From: Amanita rubescens
Lineage: Eukaryota; Basidiomycota; Agaricomycetes; Agaricales; Amanitaceae
Assembly (NCBI GenBank): GCA_015039365.1
Contig: WION01000095.1
Coordinates: forward strand, 105,821 to 169,820
DNA: 64,000 bases
Direction of reading: 5' to 3'
This document shows positions 32,443 to 41,611 of this stretch, one piece after another (the first letter of the stretch is position 1; every line of letters begins with the position of its first letter). Under the pieces are notes generated by a model. It did not search any database and had not been told where the DNA came from. It was given only the letters and a program-made list of their open reading frames with translations. Position numbers and translations under genes: made by a program.

Positions 32443-32644
32443 TGAGATGGCGGTAACGCCAAGTTTTTAACCCGTTGTAAATGGCAACTCTAAAGTACGG
32501 GCGTGGGAATCTGATGCATAATATTATAACAGGAAAAAAAGCTGTTCGGCCCTCCTGGGAAATAAATTCTCAAAAATGGCAACATGTACAGTCATCGATA
32601 TCATTGTCCGTTAATATTAAGTATAGATATTGATGAACTTGGCC

Positions 32645-33097
32645 TGTTACGAACTCGTTAATCTCAACTTAAGTCGCAGCGGCGACTCTAGTCACGATTA
32701 CAAGTCTTAAGTCAAACGTTAAGATTATAAGTTCAATACTAAGTCAAGACGTTGACTTAGGATCTGAGAACGATTGTGGTAGATGAGTTTAAGAGTACAG
32801 TTATATTGCCAGACGACAATAAACAGCTAAGTCGAACTTAGGGTTCGACTCTAGAATACAAGCGGTACTTATACTAGCAAGTACAAAGAGACGTACTAAT
32901 TAATGAATAATGGTAAGTACGAAAGTAAGTATAAGGACGGCGTCATATGTGGAACAAGGATTGGTATGAGTAAGGAAACGAGTTAGTCCGTATGAATCAA
33001 GCATAAGGGGAGTGACGAGTAAGGTATGCATAAAGAAAATAAACATGTCCGACGTATCATGTAAGCATAATGCGGGAGTCCGTACCGTGTTGTAACA
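32645..33097 (-). repeat. gypsy-2 3' LTR
   Basis: 453 bp, TG...CA. In element direction it begins TGTTACAACACGG. Confidence 0.92.
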
Positions 33098-33101
33098 CTA
33101 G

Positions 33102-33110
33102 CTCTCCCCT
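33102..33110 (-). promoter_or_regulatory. gypsy-2 polypurine tract
   Basis: AGGGGAGAG in element direction, 4 nt before the 3' LTR, the expected plus-strand primer position. Confidence 0.65.
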
Positions 33111-33137
33111 ACGTTGTTGACCGCAACAACAAAACGT

Positions 33138-34889
33138 TCAGGTGTTCATATTGTGCATGGCGTCATCATCGTGCTGATAGCCGTAGTCGCCGTAGAGGTC
33201 GCAGGCGTCGTCGTCGGCTCCGTCGCACTGTCGTCCGTTGACGCATGCCTGACACTGTGACGCGTGGTGTGCCTTCTTCTTTCCCTTCTTCTTCGGCTGA
33301 TGAGGGCGGCGGCTAGTGGAAGCGGAGGTATTGGCGGCATCTGTGGTAGTTCGAGAACGTCCTTTCTTCTTAGTGGAAGGACCGGGCGTTGGATTGCGTC
33401 GGCGCGTGGGAGCGCATGGAGGTAGAGTAGGCATAGGAGGAATTGTAGCAGCGAGATGGTGATCCTCAGAGGCATGCTTCCCTCGGCAGTGAATGCAGCG
33501 GTTGTAACGGTGGGGGCGTTGATTGGCGGCATTTGTCATACTGCGGGTCGTAGGTCGTCGAGAAGGCGGAGTGTCGTTTCGTTGAGCAGTGGGGACAGGA
33601 ATATTCCAGACTCCGTGGCGAATAACGGTGGTGGTTGGGGGTGATGCGGATCGAGGAGGAGGAGGAGCCTTCTTATCTCGTTCCGGTTCTTCCTTAATGA
33701 GATCGCTTGTTGTACAGATTCGGCGATGAAGATCGAGATCACTGATCGCATTATTGATCTGCGCAATGTGGTCGCTAGTGAGTTGATACAAGGGAACTCC
33801 ATCTGCGAATTCGGCCGTGGTCCATTCCGTGTCTCCTTGGATACTGGACAAGAGATCTCGGATCTTTCCGGTGAGGCACCAGATTTCTCTTGATTTACGA
33901 TCTGTCTCCATAATGCATCTAGTTGCTCGGTGTCGGTCGGGTGTAGCTTCGGTAGTGCGAAACCAATGGTTGACAGCGATGCGGTTATTCTGATCGTGAG
34001 GTTGTATTTTTAGTCCAAACCTTTGATCGTCAATGCTTTCTATAGCAAGGACGATATAACGTTCGATGTCGGCTGTGAGAAGTCGTCGTAATAGATCTAT
34101 CGCCAATTGATCTAGGTTTCCTCCTTTCGGATGAATGTCTTCCCAGTATAATGACGTGACGTTTACAAACGTTTCGATTAAATCGGCACAGTGATAGTTG
34201 TATTGATCTCGGGCTTGACCGGCAAGGGTAGTGGCGGTTCGGAAATCCATGAGAAGTCGCCAGACTCGAGCTATCCTTTCTTGGTCAAAAATGTCGACCT
34301 GTAATCTAGCGGCGTTACAGATTAGAGTGACGCGATCTCTAACCTTGGTGTAAGTAGTAATTCCGTGATAACTGAGATAGAGATCGGGGGTGGTTCGTAT
34401 GATGGGGCCAGCCATATCGCGGTTAGTCCCATCTGTACCGTGACTCTGGTCGTTGCCTCGAATAGATTCGTTATGAGGTTGAGTCGAAGCGTGACCGGCA
34501 AGTACCGTCTCTCTATGTAAGGTAACGCTAATGTCTTCAGCGTTTCTAGGTGGGATCGGTCGGCTATTGCGATCTTCCGTAATTCGTCCAGGTACAGCCA
34601 GAGTTTCTGATGTTCCGTGACGGGTTTCCTGGGTTTCGGTGGGAGTGATCGGGATCGTCTGAGACGAGGTTTGATCGGGAGATCTGTGGGGAACATCAAC
34701 GAAGTCGTTCGGGTCAGTGTCTTCTTCGTCGGTGTCGGTGGTATGAAGAACGAGTCGAGGTCGGTGGGGTTCAGTGGTGAATCGGGTGTCGGTGGTGTCT
34801 CCGGCATAGAATTCGGACCAGGGGAAGCGCTGAACGGTGTCGGTGGTGTCGTTTCCATTCTGCATAGTAACTTGGTATATGAGTGACAT
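33138..34889 (-). CDS. gypsy-2 ORF3, Cys/His-motif protein after pol
   Basis: 583 aa from ATG at 34889. The pol stop TGA (34893-34891) and this ATG are one base apart (TGAAATG), a layout suited to termination-reinitiation. The N-terminal 150 residues are Thr/Asp/Pro-rich. A middle region of about 250 residues is helical and charged (DRVTLICNAARLQVDIFDQE). Near residue 465 RCIHCRGKHASEDHH gives a C-x2-C-x4-H-x4-H pattern. A basic Pro/Lys stretch follows, then CQACVNGRQCDG near 546 with further Cys. No envelope features (no signal peptide or membrane segment), so it is not env-like. A nucleic-acid-binding accessory protein is possible. A second frame at 34322-34858 is also open for 178 codons from an ATG. 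Confidence 0.7.
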   Translation of the reverse strand: MSLIYQVTMQNGNDTTDTVQRFPWSEFYAGDTTDTRFTTEPHRPRLVLHTTDTDEEDTDPNDFVDVPHRSPDQTSSQTIPITPTETQETRHGTSETLAVPGRITEDRNSRPIPPRNAEDISVTLHRETVLAGHASTQPHNESIRGNDQSHGTDGTNRDMAGPIIRTTPDLYLSYHGITTYTKVRDRVTLICNAARLQVDIFDQERIARVWRLLMDFRTATTLAGQARDQYNYHCADLIETFVNVTSLYWEDIHPKGGNLDQLAIDLLRRLLTADIERYIVLAIESIDDQRFGLKIQPHDQNNRIAVNHWFRTTEATPDRHRATRCIMETDRKSREIWCLTGKIRDLLSSIQGDTEWTTAEFADGVPLYQLTSDHIAQINNAISDLDLHRRICTTSDLIKEEPERDKKAPPPPRSASPPTTTVIRHGVWNIPVPTAQRNDTPPSRRPTTRSMTNAANQRPHRYNRCIHCRGKHASEDHHLAATIPPMPTLPPCAPTRRRNPTPGPSTKKKGRSRTTTDAANTSASTSRRPHQPKKKGKKKAHHASQCQACVNGRQCDGADDDACDLYGDYGYQHDDDAMHNMNT

Positions 34890-34890
34890 T

Positions 34891-37800
34891 TCAGAGTTTC
34901 CTTCGTCTTTTATATTCTAGAAGGAGGTCTTCCATATGCGTCAAGTTATTTTCTGGTTCCCATGTGTTTTCGCTGGTGTCATAGCCTTTCCACTTTACTA
35001 GGAATTGTAATTTCCCTCTAAACTTGCGATGTGCAAGCAGTGCTTCCACTTCGTATTCTTGTTCTCCTTCGATCAGATCGGGAGGGGGCCTTGTTTCCGT
35101 TATTCCGTGAAAGGAAGTTTCTTTGAACGGCGTTAGTAAGGCGGCGTGGAATATGTTGTGAATTTTCCATTGTCTTGGTAGCGTGAGACGATATGTCACT
35201 GGTCCTAAGACTTCTTTGATGGAAAAGGGACCTTCTCGTTTAGGTGCGAGCTTTCTGCTCTGATAAGGAATCTTCAGGTTCCTAGACTCTAACCATACTT
35301 TGTCATTGACTTTGAACGGTTTAGTCTTTCTCGTTGTTCTTTCCATCATCTTAGCTCGTGCTAGATCATGTGCGGCGAGTGCTTCTTCTCGTGCGCGGAA
35401 CAAGGAGTTGATGCGGTTATCGGCGGTTGGTGTATTTGTCTTGTTTGAGACAAGGGGAAGTGCAACCGGGGATGTTCCATACATCAATTGAAAGGGTGAT
35501 TGTTTCAATGCTTCATGAGTGCGTGAGTTATGCGCGAATTGTGCTATTGGTATCATCTTGTTCCAAGTATCTGGTTCATAGGCACAGAATATTCGGAGAT
35601 AAGCTTCTAATTCGGCGTTATATCGCTCCGTTTGTCCATCAGTCTGTGGATGGAAGGCGGTACTCATTTTGTGTTTGATTTTTAATGAGTCCATTATGCC
35701 GTTAAAGACATGTGATGCGAACTGTGGTCCTCGATCGGAGATCATGACGTCGGGTAAACCGAAGTTTTTGAATACATTCCGAATGTAGAGGTCGGCGGTT
35801 TCGTCGGCGGTGATAGTTTTGTTACAAGGCATGAGAATTACTCCCTTTGTAAGTCCTTGATCGACCACGATAAAGATAGAATCAAAACCGTTGCTTGTGG
35901 GTAAATCGGTTATGAAATCCATAGTTATTTGTTGGAAGGGTCGGTGTGCGTGAGACTTGATTGGCATCAGAGGTGCGGCAGTAGGGTGTGTATTTGATTT
36001 CATTTGCTGACATGCCGTGCATCCGTCAATGAACTGTTTAACCATTTTAGACATTAATGGCCACCAGTAATATTCCTTTAATAAGGCGAGTGTTTTGAAG
36101 AAACCGGGGTGTCCACTTGTTGGTGATTCATGAAAATCTCTAATAATGTCTCGGCGAAGATCGGTGTCAGGGGGGATAAAGGATTTCCCTTTGTACAGGA
36201 TTAATTCATCGTCAAGGGTCCAATCAGAAAGGGCAGTGCGTAAAGGTGGTGTTCCTTTTTCTTTTAGACATTTCTTGATTGATTGAGCAAATTCGTCTTT
36301 GACAGTTATTTCTATTGCTCTGTTACGGAGATCTTCGGCGATTGTGCGAACAAAGAGTTCTTTCGGGAGCATCGTTATTAACTCTTCTGGTTCGTCTTTT
36401 GTCATATGATCGGGTCGGCGGGATAGTGCATCCGCTATTATTAGTTTTGCTCCAGGAACGTGAGTTAATTTAATATTAAATCGAGACAAGTCGTTCCACC
36501 ATCGTGCTTGGCGGTTCGTAAGACGTTGTGGTTCTCGATAATAGAGTAAATTCTTGTGGTCGCAATGAATAGTGACAGGGTGTTCTGCTCCTTCAAGCAG
36601 GTATCTCCATTCGTTATAAAGAGCGTAGTAAATGGCGAATAACTCTCGGTCGTAGATTTGCCATCGTGTCTCAGTTGGCGTTAAAGCGTGGGATAGGTAT
36701 CCACAGGGGTGTAAGTCGCCGTTATCATCTTTTTGCATAAGAACTGCTCCGATTGCGCGGTCTGATGCGTCTGTTTGTAGAATAAAGGGTTTGTTAACAT
36801 CGGGCATCATTAAGACAGGTGCGGATGTGAAGCGTTCTTTTAATAGATCAAATGCGACTTGGCATTCTGCGGTCCATGTCCATAATTTGTTTTTCTTTGT
36901 TAGGTCGTGCAGGGGTCGTGCAAGGTGGGCGAATCCGAAAATAAACCTTCGATAGTAATTTCCGAATCCTAAAAAGGATCTAACTTGTTTAACGGTAGTA
37001 GGGGTTGGCCAGTCCCTGATTCCGGCAAGTTTGATCGGGTCCATTTTTATCGTATTTTTGGATATGACGGTGCCTAGAAAATCAACTTCTTGGGCAGCGA
37101 ATTTACATTTTTCAAGCTTGAGGTAAAGATCGTGTTTTTGTAATCGTTCAAGTACTTGTTTTGTTCGAATCTCGAGTTCTTCTTTAGTGCGCGCGTGTAT
37201 TAGCATGTCATCCATGTAGATGACAAGCCATCCTTTTTCTGTAAAATCCCTGAAATAATCGTCCATCATAGCTTGAAACGTTGCTGGTGAATTTCGTAAT
37301 CCAAAGAACATGACGTTAGGTTCAAATAAACCTCGATTGGTGATAAAGGCGGCTTTCCATCTGTCAGATTCTTTAATTTGAACGTTATTATATCCCCATC
37401 GGATATCCAATTTTGTAAAGTATTCCGAATCTTTGAGTTTGATCATCAGATCGGAGATAAGAGGTAGTGGATATGCGTTTGGTTTAGTATATTCGTTCAA
37501 ATATCGATAATCTTGGCAGGGTCGTAATTTTTGTGCTTCTTTCTTTTCTACAAAGAAGAAAGGTGATGCCTGCGGTGATTTCGACGGTCTGATGTAGCCT
37601 TTTTCGACGTGTTCTTTAATCCATTCATCCAGTGTATTCTGCTGTTTCGGAGATAAGGGATAGATTTTTCCTCTTTTTGGTATGAAATCATCGCGAAGTT
37701 CTATCTGGTGATCCCAAGATCGGCTTTCTGGGAATCGTTCACTTGCTTTTTTCTCGAATACGTCTTTCCATGCCGAGTATTCAGGAGGGAGCGTGTAAAC

Positions 37801-38496
37801 CTCCTCTGTTTGATGGTATTTGTGTTCCATTTGTTGAGCTGGTGTATATCGTGCGATAGTTATTTGGTCGTATTCGTCTTCTGACCAGCTTCCTATATCC
37901 TCAAATGTATGCGTGTTCCATCCGTGATCTGTCGTCTGTGATCCTTTGTGTGACATCAAATATCCGATGACGAGATCTTCTTCCTGTTCAGGCATAGCTA
38001 TTCTGTCAATCTGTTGACAGATGCTCCGAAGTGATGCCTTGATCTTGTCCCGTTCAGAGTCTCGGAACTCTAGAGTCTTTTCTCTCCAATTTACGTCAGG
38101 GTTATGCTTCTCTAGCCAAGGAAGCCCCAATATAATCGTTTGTTTTCCTATTGCTGATACGTGAAACCATTCGGTCATGCGTTTTCCGTTCATTTCGAAG
38201 GTGATTAGACATTGTTCATTAATTTCTCCTTCTTTGTTTATGGTGCCATCGACGTTATAAACTCTAATTGGTCGTGGAGTTTTTCGTTTTCTCCATTTGT
38301 GCGCTATCCTTTTGTCGATAAATATCCCTTCGGCTCCGCAGTCGACAAGGGCAACGAGGTTTTCAGTGTTGTTTTCAGTTTCAACTTTGATAGGGACAGA
38401 TAATCTTCGTTTCGAAATAGATTGTACTGTTACATGGGATATATTGAGAGTTGAATCTGGTGTATCTGAGACTTCATCCACTGTTATGAGTCCCAC
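34891..38496 (-). CDS. pol: gypsy-2 Pol: protease, RT, RNase H, integrase, chromodomain
   Basis: 1201-codon open frame without ATG at its head (first codon taken is GTG), in the -1 frame relative to gag, so entry by frameshift or reinitiation is expected. Protease near residue 52 reads VDCGAEGIFID (D-C-G-A). RT has VIYMDDML near 427 and FLGFGNYYRRF. RNase H starts at FILQTDASDRAIGAVL near 578. Integrase zinc arm H-P-G-F ... C-T-A-C-Q near 795, then core residues in ITMDFITDLP, MISDRGPQF and TERYNAELE (D, D, E). The C-terminus (about 1140-1190) is a chromodomain, with YEVEALLAHRK, FLVKWKGYD and NTWEPENNL. This marks a chromovirus (Tf1/sushi-like), in which the chromodomain guides integration to modified chromatin. 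Frame intact. Confidence 0.93.
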   Translation of the reverse strand: MGLITVDEVSDTPDSTLNISHVTVQSISKRRLSVPIKVETENNTENLVALVDCGAEGIFIDKRIAHKWRKRKTPRPIRVYNVDGTINKEGEINEQCLITFEMNGKRMTEWFHVSAIGKQTIILGLPWLEKHNPDVNWREKTLEFRDSERDKIKASLRSICQQIDRIAMPEQEEDLVIGYLMSHKGSQTTDHGWNTHTFEDIGSWSEDEYDQITIARYTPAQQMEHKYHQTEEVYTLPPEYSAWKDVFEKKASERFPESRSWDHQIELRDDFIPKRGKIYPLSPKQQNTLDEWIKEHVEKGYIRPSKSPQASPFFFVEKKEAQKLRPCQDYRYLNEYTKPNAYPLPLISDLMIKLKDSEYFTKLDIRWGYNNVQIKESDRWKAAFITNRGLFEPNVMFFGLRNSPATFQAMMDDYFRDFTEKGWLVIYMDDMLIHARTKEELEIRTKQVLERLQKHDLYLKLEKCKFAAQEVDFLGTVISKNTIKMDPIKLAGIRDWPTPTTVKQVRSFLGFGNYYRRFIFGFAHLARPLHDLTKKNKLWTWTAECQVAFDLLKERFTSAPVLMMPDVNKPFILQTDASDRAIGAVLMQKDDNGDLHPCGYLSHALTPTETRWQIYDRELFAIYYALYNEWRYLLEGAEHPVTIHCDHKNLLYYREPQRLTNRQARWWNDLSRFNIKLTHVPGAKLIIADALSRRPDHMTKDEPEELITMLPKELFVRTIAEDLRNRAIEITVKDEFAQSIKKCLKEKGTPPLRTALSDWTLDDELILYKGKSFIPPDTDLRRDIIRDFHESPTSGHPGFFKTLALLKEYYWWPLMSKMVKQFIDGCTACQQMKSNTHPTAAPLMPIKSHAHRPFQQITMDFITDLPTSNGFDSIFIVVDQGLTKGVILMPCNKTITADETADLYIRNVFKNFGLPDVMISDRGPQFASHVFNGIMDSLKIKHKMSTAFHPQTDGQTERYNAELEAYLRIFCAYEPDTWNKMIPIAQFAHNSRTHEALKQSPFQLMYGTSPVALPLVSNKTNTPTADNRINSLFRAREEALAAHDLARAKMMERTTRKTKPFKVNDKVWLESRNLKIPYQSRKLAPKREGPFSIKEVLGPVTYRLTLPRQWKIHNIFHAALLTPFKETSFHGITETRPPPDLIEGEQEYEVEALLAHRKFRGKLQFLVKWKGYDTSENTWEPENNLTHMEDLLLEYKRRRKL

Positions 38497-38498
38497 TG

Positions 38499-39557
38499 TT
38501 AAAAATCCTCGTTTTCATCGGCAAGAGATAGTAATAGATCGTTCTTTTCGTCGGTTGACATCCCTTTCATCAGCGCTCGGATATTTTTGGTGTAATTTGG
38601 TTTAGACTCTCGGACTTCTTCTTCTTCCCAATTTCCGTCACCATCATTTGATGTGGCTCGAATGTGACGTTTGGGCATGAATCCTCTTTTCCTTCCTCCT
38701 TTAAATCGGCCTTTCCCTTTGTTTCTTTTCTTCTTTGGGCATTGCCCTGACATGTGTCCTTTGATTCCGCAGATAAAACATAAACCTTCTTTGATATAGC
38801 GTTCTCTTTCTTCTTTGGACATAGATCTGATCGTAAGTTCTAATTCTGGGTCTTCTTCGTATTCCAGAAATTTATGATCGATCTGCATAGCCCATGATTC
38901 GTCGTTATGAGAGGATGATGAATGACCATTTCCAGATCGAGGGGAATAAGCATATGAACGGGTTCGGATGTTGTCGAGTTTGATAGCAATGTCGTACCAA
39001 TCTTGTAGTGTTTTTGGGTTCATGAGCATCGCTTTTTCGAACTCGGGTGCTGTAAGTCCTTTTCCGAACATATGGAATGCTGCTTCTCCTTCGATTCCGG
39101 CTTTCGTGATTTGTTCCTTGAACTGATTGACGTAGTTAGGTAGGGTCATCTGTTTCTTTCCTTTCATAGACGATCTGTTCTGTAGATTGAGAATTTTCGT
39201 GTATGCATTTCCACTTGGATCAACTTCTCCCCAATCTGTCAAGAATGACAGTTTAAATGCTTCCCAGTCATCGAATAAAGCAGGTCTCGTGATGCCTCCT
39301 TCGGTGGTGGCACGAGATTTTCGTAGTTCTGCTAATTTATTCTTTTTCCATTGTCTAGCTCCGTCTGAGATTTTATTCAGGGCGGCAAGGATTTTTAAAC
39401 GGTCTGTGTTCATCCGTTCAGGGTTCATATCAAAGAAGATTTCGATATCTTCTATGAATGTGTTGGCATCCTTTCGCTTCCCTTTGAATTCAGGGAGATC
39501 TCCGATGAGACTAGGGGTTCGTGGGTTAGGTATAGGGTCTGTGCTTCCTCCAGACAT
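38499..39557 (-). CDS. gag: gypsy-2 Gag with CCHC zinc knuckle
   Basis: 352 aa from the ATG at 39557. LPEFKGKRKDANTFIEDIEI begins the capsid-like helical region. CFICGIKGHMSGQC at about residues 260-273 is CX2CX4HX4C, followed by a basic Lys/Arg/Gly stretch for nucleic-acid binding. The stop TAA (38501-38499) follows GAT TTT. The same frame stays open upstream to about 40224 without another ATG and encodes a plausible acidic/Pro-rich extension (for example YYVRLNGAKRIWEDTGG, then PDPSNPKEDEEDPFDSD). Either Gag starts at 39557, or translation begins upstream by non-ATG initiation, by splicing or after a small frame defect. Confidence 0.85.
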   Translation of the reverse strand: MSGGSTDPIPNPRTPSLIGDLPEFKGKRKDANTFIEDIEIFFDMNPERMNTDRLKILAALNKISDGARQWKKNKLAELRKSRATTEGGITRPALFDDWEAFKLSFLTDWGEVDPSGNAYTKILNLQNRSSMKGKKQMTLPNYVNQFKEQITKAGIEGEAAFHMFGKGLTAPEFEKAMLMNPKTLQDWYDIAIKLDNIRTRSYAYSPRSGNGHSSSSHNDESWAMQIDHKFLEYEEDPELELTIRSMSKEERERYIKEGLCFICGIKGHMSGQCPKKKRNKGKGRFKGGRKRGFMPKRHIRATSNDGDGNWEEEEVRESKPNYTKNIRALMKGMSTDEKNDLLLSLADENEDF

Positions 39558-40299
39558 CCTTGGTGGGGGTGATGGATCTCTTCGTGGTGGGGTTGGATCG
39601 GGTTTAGGTTCGTCTACTTCGATTCTGTCAGAGTCAAACGGATCTTCTTCGTCTTCTTTAGGGTTCGAAGGATCTGGTTCGGGATCGGTCGGTTGTTGGG
39701 CAGGTGTTGGTGTCGTTCCAATTGAAAGATCACTGAGAAAATCAAGGGATAGATCGGGTTTTTGATCTGTTTCTCCTTCTTTCTCGGATTCACTATCGTT
39801 TAGGCCAAATTTTGCCTTCTTTTTGCCTTTTGTCTGTATGGAAAGGAGAGTTTTCGGTCTTAAATTCTCTGGTAGAGCGTCAACAGTCCCTTTTATCCAA
39901 ATGGGGGTGTTGAAGTATTCGTTAGGGACAAATTCTTGTGTTTCGGATGCTATCCAACGTTCTGTAAGGTGATCGAATCTGATGTGCTGTTCCTGAAGAT
40001 ATAGATCTGCGAAATAATAATATGATTCGTTCGGAGGTCTTGTTTCTTTTTGTGGTATCCAGAATTCTTGTTCTTTAACTGGGTTTCCTCCTGTATCTTC
40101 CCAGATTCGTTTTGCACCGTTTAGTCTGACGTAGTATCCGTCAAGAATGTAGTTCCCTTTACGATCTCGTGTAGCTCTATTTGGTGGAGCTCTCCAATCC
40201 GTTTTGACAACGTGGCCAGTAACCTACGGGCTGGCTTTCCGGAAGTTCGTCGAAGTGAATGTTATCAAATGCCAATGAATCGATGTTCAGGCTTATTGA
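39558..40299 (-). other. gypsy-2 leader with ATG-less open frame joined to gag
   Basis: Open in the gag frame for about 222 codons from 40224, after an in-frame TAG. The predicted peptide is protein-like rather than random. A sequence resembling a 3' splice site (CCCGTAG/G) lies exactly at the upstream limit. Confidence 0.45.
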
Positions 40300-40312
40300 T
40301 AAGTTCGACTTA
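40300..40312 (-). promoter_or_regulatory. gypsy-2 primer-binding site, self-priming type
   Basis: In element direction TAAGTCGAACTTA begins 2 nt after the 5' LTR. It is the exact complement of TAAGTTCGACTTA inside the LTR (40510-40498). No TGG start matching a tRNA 3' end is present. This is the arrangement of Tf1-type self-primed elements. Confidence 0.7.
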
Positions 40313-40314
40313 AT

Positions 40315-40767
40315 TGTTACGAACTCGTTAATCTCAACTTAAGTCGCAGCGGCGACTCTAGTCACGATTACAAGTCTTAAGTCAAACGTTAAGATTATAA
40401 GTTCAATACTAAGTCAAGACGTTGACTTAGGATCTGAGAACGATTGTGGTAGATGAGTTTAAGAGTACAGTTATATTGCCAGACGACAATAAACAGCTAA
40501 GTCGAACTTAGGGTTCGACTCTAGAATACAAGCGGTACTTATACTAGCAAGTACAAAGAGACGTACTAATTAATGAATAATGGTAAGTACGAAAGTAAGT
40601 ATAAGGACGGCGTCATATGTGGAACAAGGATTGGTATGAGTAAGGAAACGAGTTAGTCCGTATGAATCGAGCATAAGGGGAGTGACGAGTAAGGTATGCA
40701 TAAAGAAAATAAACATGTCCGACGTATCATGTAAGCATAATGCGGGAGTCCGTACCGTGTTGTAACA
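40315..40767 (-). repeat. gypsy-2 5' LTR
   Basis: 453 bp, one base different from the copy at 32645-33097. Flanked by TGGCC on its outer side. Confidence 0.92.
40498..40543 (-). promoter_or_regulatory. gypsy-2 LTR promoter and self-primer
   Basis: TATAAGTA (40543-40536) lies 33 nt upstream of TAAGTTCGACTTA (40510-40498) in element direction. If transcription starts at the latter, the RNA 5' end is the self-primer. Confidence 0.65.
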
Positions 40768-41611
40768 TGGCCCGTTCGCCACCTTTCGACTCGGGGCATG
40801 CTGGATATTCTCACCAGACTGCATATAGCACAGCAAGATTGGCAATGAGGAATAAAAACCCCATCAATGTTTGAGAACTAGGGCCCATCACTACTTACCG
40901 TCATTAGTCTAGAAAATGCTTTCCGGGACCCACAGCTTCCCGTAGAAGCATGACAATTGCGACCACTGGAGACATTCAAGACAATCGCAAGAAAGATTGG
41001 GCATTTTGCTGTTGGTCTAGTATGGCCATGAACGAGGCGTGCCTACATCAGTCGGGATAGGGCGATCTGAGTGTGCGATACAGTCTCGACTGTTTGTCTT
41101 TCCTGATAGATTGGCCATCATAGCGCCATCGTCACAAGTTGAAATTAGAAAGGACCGCAGAAACTCCGTGACAGAGATTGGCGGGATCGCTTCGTTATCT
41201 CTTTAAAATAGCACATATATCCGAAGTCATTACTAGCGAACACGATAAATCCATGATCTGTACAGGCTTACAGCACAGCTGCACACTGGGAGCAAGGATC
41301 GAAAGCTGACTCGATCTCACCACCAAAATGAAAAGGTGAGTGACAAGTTGGCACTGCGATTAATCACAGAAATCAAGATGTCTGCGCGAAAGATGAGTGG
41401 AATGGTTGCGTTACAGGGTTAGCGTTTTGGCTTTGACACCGCAGGAAGAGTGGCGCTTTCATCCTTGTAAAGGGTATTTATAGCGTGTATTGATGAACTG
41501 GGTCGCCCCGGCGCTGGCGGTTTCCCGCATCTTGGGCAGGAAGAATCGTTAAAAACGAGGTGCTCACGAAATGGCCTACTCACCTGCTCCTATCCCCTCC
41601 ATCGTTACTGA
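40768..41611. other. alpha-beta spacer, duplicated block
   Basis: No gene. About 40920-41560 is related to 59080-60170, the spacer between another alpha-beta pair. GTTAAAAAC near 41548 is the shared TATA-like site. Confidence 0.55.

Larger units (their letters stand above)
32645..40767 (-). mobile_element. Ty3/gypsy chromovirus (retrotransposon 2), full length
   Basis: 453-bp LTRs at 32645-33097 and 40315-40767 differ by one base as read by eye (A versus G at 33000 and 40670). Perfect 5-bp target duplication TGGCC (32640-32644 and 40768-40772). Related flanks at 58830 and 811 show the uninterrupted site (CTTGGCCCGTGCG). In element direction: 5' LTR, primer site, gag, pol with chromodomain, a third ORF, polypurine tract (33102-33110), 3' LTR. 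Recent insertion. Confidence 0.93.

Noticed and set aside
33138..34889. Envelope gene interpretation of gypsy-2 ORF3
   Set aside because: No signal peptide, membrane segment or fusion-peptide-like region; the motifs are Cys/His type.
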